Source of the DNA: Meloidogyne chitwoodi
Taxonomy: Eukaryota; Nematoda; Chromadorea; Rhabditida; Meloidogynidae
Assembly: GCA_015183035.1 (NCBI GenBank)
Contig: JACZZP010000008.1
Location: 558,001 to 622,000, forward strand
DNA length: 64,000 nt
Direction: 5' to 3'
Both the position numbers and the translations under genes were made by a program. Positions within the stretch are counted from its first letter, which is position 1, and each line of letters begins with the position of its first letter. The notes beneath the pieces are model-generated. The model was not told the origin of the DNA. It saw only the letters and a list, made by a program, of their open reading frames with translations, and made no database searches. Of the stretch, positions 61,703 through 64,000 are shown piece by piece.

Positions 61703-64000
61703 ATGTTAATTTATTTTTTATTTATTTTACTTTTTGTTTCATTGTTTAATGGAATGAAAACTGATAAACAAAAAGTTTTATTTATTGCTTCTAATTACCG
61801 TAGTGATGATTTTAAAATGAATAGTTTTTTTGCAGAATTATTAACAAAATATAATTATAATGTGGTAAATTAATTAATTAATTAATTATTTTTTAATATT
61901 ATATTTAAGCATTTTGTTATTTTAAATATTAAATTAGATGATAATTTTAATGAAATAAATACAAATATATTTAAACAGAACAATATAAATGATGAAAATA
62001 CTTTTGAAATTATTAATTTTAGTCAAAATGAAAACTATTCTTTAAGTATATATGTATCAGAACTTGATAAAAAATTAAAACATTTGAAAAATTTACTTTA
62101 TGGTATAATACCAGCAATGGATGGACTTAATTGTGAAATGAGAAAAATTGAAGAATTTGAAATTTTTGAAAGTATTTAATTAAATTTTTATATAAATTAT
62201 TAAAAATAAACTTCAACAAAAATTGTCTAAATTTTAACTGTTCTTTCTGAGAAGGTCCAGGTCCTTTCCCGGCTTTTCTGGAGATACAGGAAAAACTGAA
62301 ACGTGAATTCCCGTTTTGATTTCCGGTCGATCATTTCAAATTTCCACTCCCAGTTTTTTCGAAATTCCGTCTCTATACATTACTTAATCTAATTTATTTG
62401 TTTATTTAATAGATTTGACTCAAATTAAATTTTATATTTTTTTTCCAAATTGTGTCATAATTGAAAAATATCTAAATACTCCATAATATCAAGAGTTCTT
62501 TATTACCTATTTAAAATTTAAATTTTTTTAATTTATTATTTTATAGTTATTAAAAGATACAAATCCGATTTAATCAAAAAATGGAAAAATTCACAATTTG
62601 ATCTGGCATTTTTTGATTCTATGAATATTGGAGCACTTGAAATATTTGATGCTATAGGAATTAAAAATGTATTTGGAATCAACAGTTACTCTTTTTTACC
62701 ATTTAAATATGAAGATGGCTATACAAGAGATTTTCATTTAACAATTATGAATCTTTACAAAAATGTAAAAGCTTTATTTGTTAATAGTGATGAACTGCTT
62801 ACGAGTGGTTATGGATTTCAAGATTTTATTAAACAAGAAGATTTCCAGTCTAAATTAATTTATATTGGGGGAATTAATTTACAAAATTTGGTAAGTTTAT
62901 TTAGCAAAATAAAATTAAATTAAAAAAAATTAATTTTTAACCAAAAAGAATATATCCTTTATTATAAGTAAATATAAAGATTATTCACGGTAACCGCGGT
63001 ACCAAAATTACCAGAAAAGCGCATATAAATAACCCTAGTACATAAGTATATTATATATGTACATATCTGATTTTTTTATTCTAATGAATAAAATAGTTGC
63101 TAAAGTAAAATTTAATAATCTAATTAAATAAAATAAGATTGGTGTCTGTTTGTCTGGTTTTTATAGTAATGTTTGCAACTTAAAAATAAACTTGAAATAG
63201 GGCAATACACTTAGAATTTTAAATGACTTCTCCCCAGAAGATAATCTCCTATAGATAATTTTACCCTATAGATCACCACCCTATAGATCACCTTAAGGAT
63301 AATGTGATCTATAGGGTGGTGATCTTCTGGTGATCTCATTTGATTGATAGGTATTTGTACTTTTATAAAAAATCTCTAAACTATTAACTTCAATTTTCAG
63401 ACTTCAAATTTTAAAAATAAAAATCAAATTATTATGAGCATAGATAATTGTGAAAATATGTATTATGATAAAAATAATTATATTTTGAATAAATTTGAAG
63501 AAATTTTTACAGAAATAATTAAATCAGATTATCTTGATGTAAATATTGAAGAATTTAAATTAATTTATGATTGCGAAAAGCCAAATAATTATACAAACAT
63601 TTCAAGAAAAATTGAAATAAAAGAGATTGAAAATATGGAAAATGAATTGGGTATTTATTAAATAAATTTTTATTAATTTTTTTAAATTTTCTAAAGCAAA
63701 AGGAACAACTATTTTATTAATAAGTAGTTGCAAAGGTTATCAAATAATTGAATCACTTGCTTTTAATGTTAAAATTATATGTTTTTATCCAGAGGATAAA
63801 AAAATTATTCAAAAATCAAAAAAGATGTTTTTAAAATTAAAGGAAAAGGAAAGAGAACCTTCAATAAAAAATGAATTGTATACAAATTTTAAAGAAAAAG
63901 TTTTTACATATGTCATTTTTTCATCAAATTCTTCACAGAATCAATCTTCTTCTCTTTTAGAAATAACTTTTAAAAAAATAATAAATCCTTTAACAAATGT
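61703..64000 (+). CDS. Divergent secreted UDP-glycosyltransferase-like protein B, cut by right edge
   Basis: Tandem paralogue of the gene at 57433. Exons are 61703-61864, 61910-62171, 62547-62890, 63401-63650 and 63697 to beyond 64000, with the same phases (0,1,0,1). It has a signal peptide, then KVLFIASNYRSDDFKMNSFF, FDLAFFDSMNIGALEIFDAI, LFVNSDELL...LIYIGGINL and KGTTILLISSCKGYQIIESL. Exon 2 is the most diverged between the copies (B adds a helix-like stretch ending NCEMRKIEEFEIFE). Exons 1, 4 and the start of 5 are the best conserved, including IDVNIEEFKLIYDC in A and LDVNIEEFKLIYDC in B. The missing His-Gly-Gly signature is shared, so it was lost before the duplication. The visible part is 440 residues. 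Confidence 0.72.
63234..63330. repeat. Strong hairpin, 21-bp perfect arms
   Basis: Left arm 63271-63291 (GATCACCACCCTATAGATCA plus C), loop 63292-63303, exact reverse complement at 63304-63324. Outer ends CCAGAAGAT and ATCTTCTGG also mirror each other, and the half-site CCCTATAGATCAC is repeated directly. It lies in intron 3 of UGT-like B and looks like a small foldback element, related at its ends to 21812-21935. Confidence 0.8.

Overview
The window is almost certainly from a nematode, most probably an AT-rich plant parasite of the root-knot (Meloidogyne) type. Supporting features are the extreme A+T content, many short introns ending in TTTAG/TTTCAG, an AG acceptor just upstream of an internal start codon (as for spliced-leader addition), nematode-type Srsx chemoreceptors, and an AKH/GnRH-like neuropeptide precursor encoding [11 protein letters not shown]. 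The genus is inferred. The phylum call is firm.

I rebuilt the genes exon by exon, using splice consensus and intron phase. Region 1-17.5 kb, minus strand: a protein kinase D gene with a ubiquitin-like N-terminus, two C1 domains, a PH domain and the start of the kinase domain. It runs off the left edge. Its introns hold a dead mariner (5.1-6.4 kb), foldback elements, two MITEs of one family, and a candidate internal first exon (1372-817) that joins the kinase exon in phase. Region 17.5-24.1 kb is gene-poor and rich in foldbacks. Region 24.1-29.3 kb, minus strand: an ankyrin-repeat protein with a C-terminal SAM-like domain (ANKS3/ANKS6-like). One of its introns contains a plus-strand gene for a truncated kinase.

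Region 29.5-40.2 kb holds four seven-transmembrane receptors. The first two form a large inverted duplication, the third is a close paralogue, and the fourth is divergent. Region 41.1-49.8 kb, plus strand: FIG4, the PI(3,5)P2 5-phosphatase, with the AKH-like neuropeptide gene lying antisense inside a 3.3-kb intron. Region 52.6-56.9 kb, plus strand: a plasma-membrane-type Na+/H+ exchanger. Region 57.4-64.0 kb, plus strand: two tandem secreted proteins distantly resembling UDP-glycosyltransferases, the second cut by the right edge. They share intron positions and phases, lack the usual sugar-nucleotide signature, and carry a long Glu/Asn/Ile-rich region.

There is no evident common pathway. The notable structure is gene nesting (two cases), an inverted receptor duplication, degenerate tRNA-like elements in introns, and many intronic minisatellites that reuse the cores TTCCGGAA/GGAATGTTT and AAATCAGAAT. 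Domain names rest on remembered family features, and no search was run.
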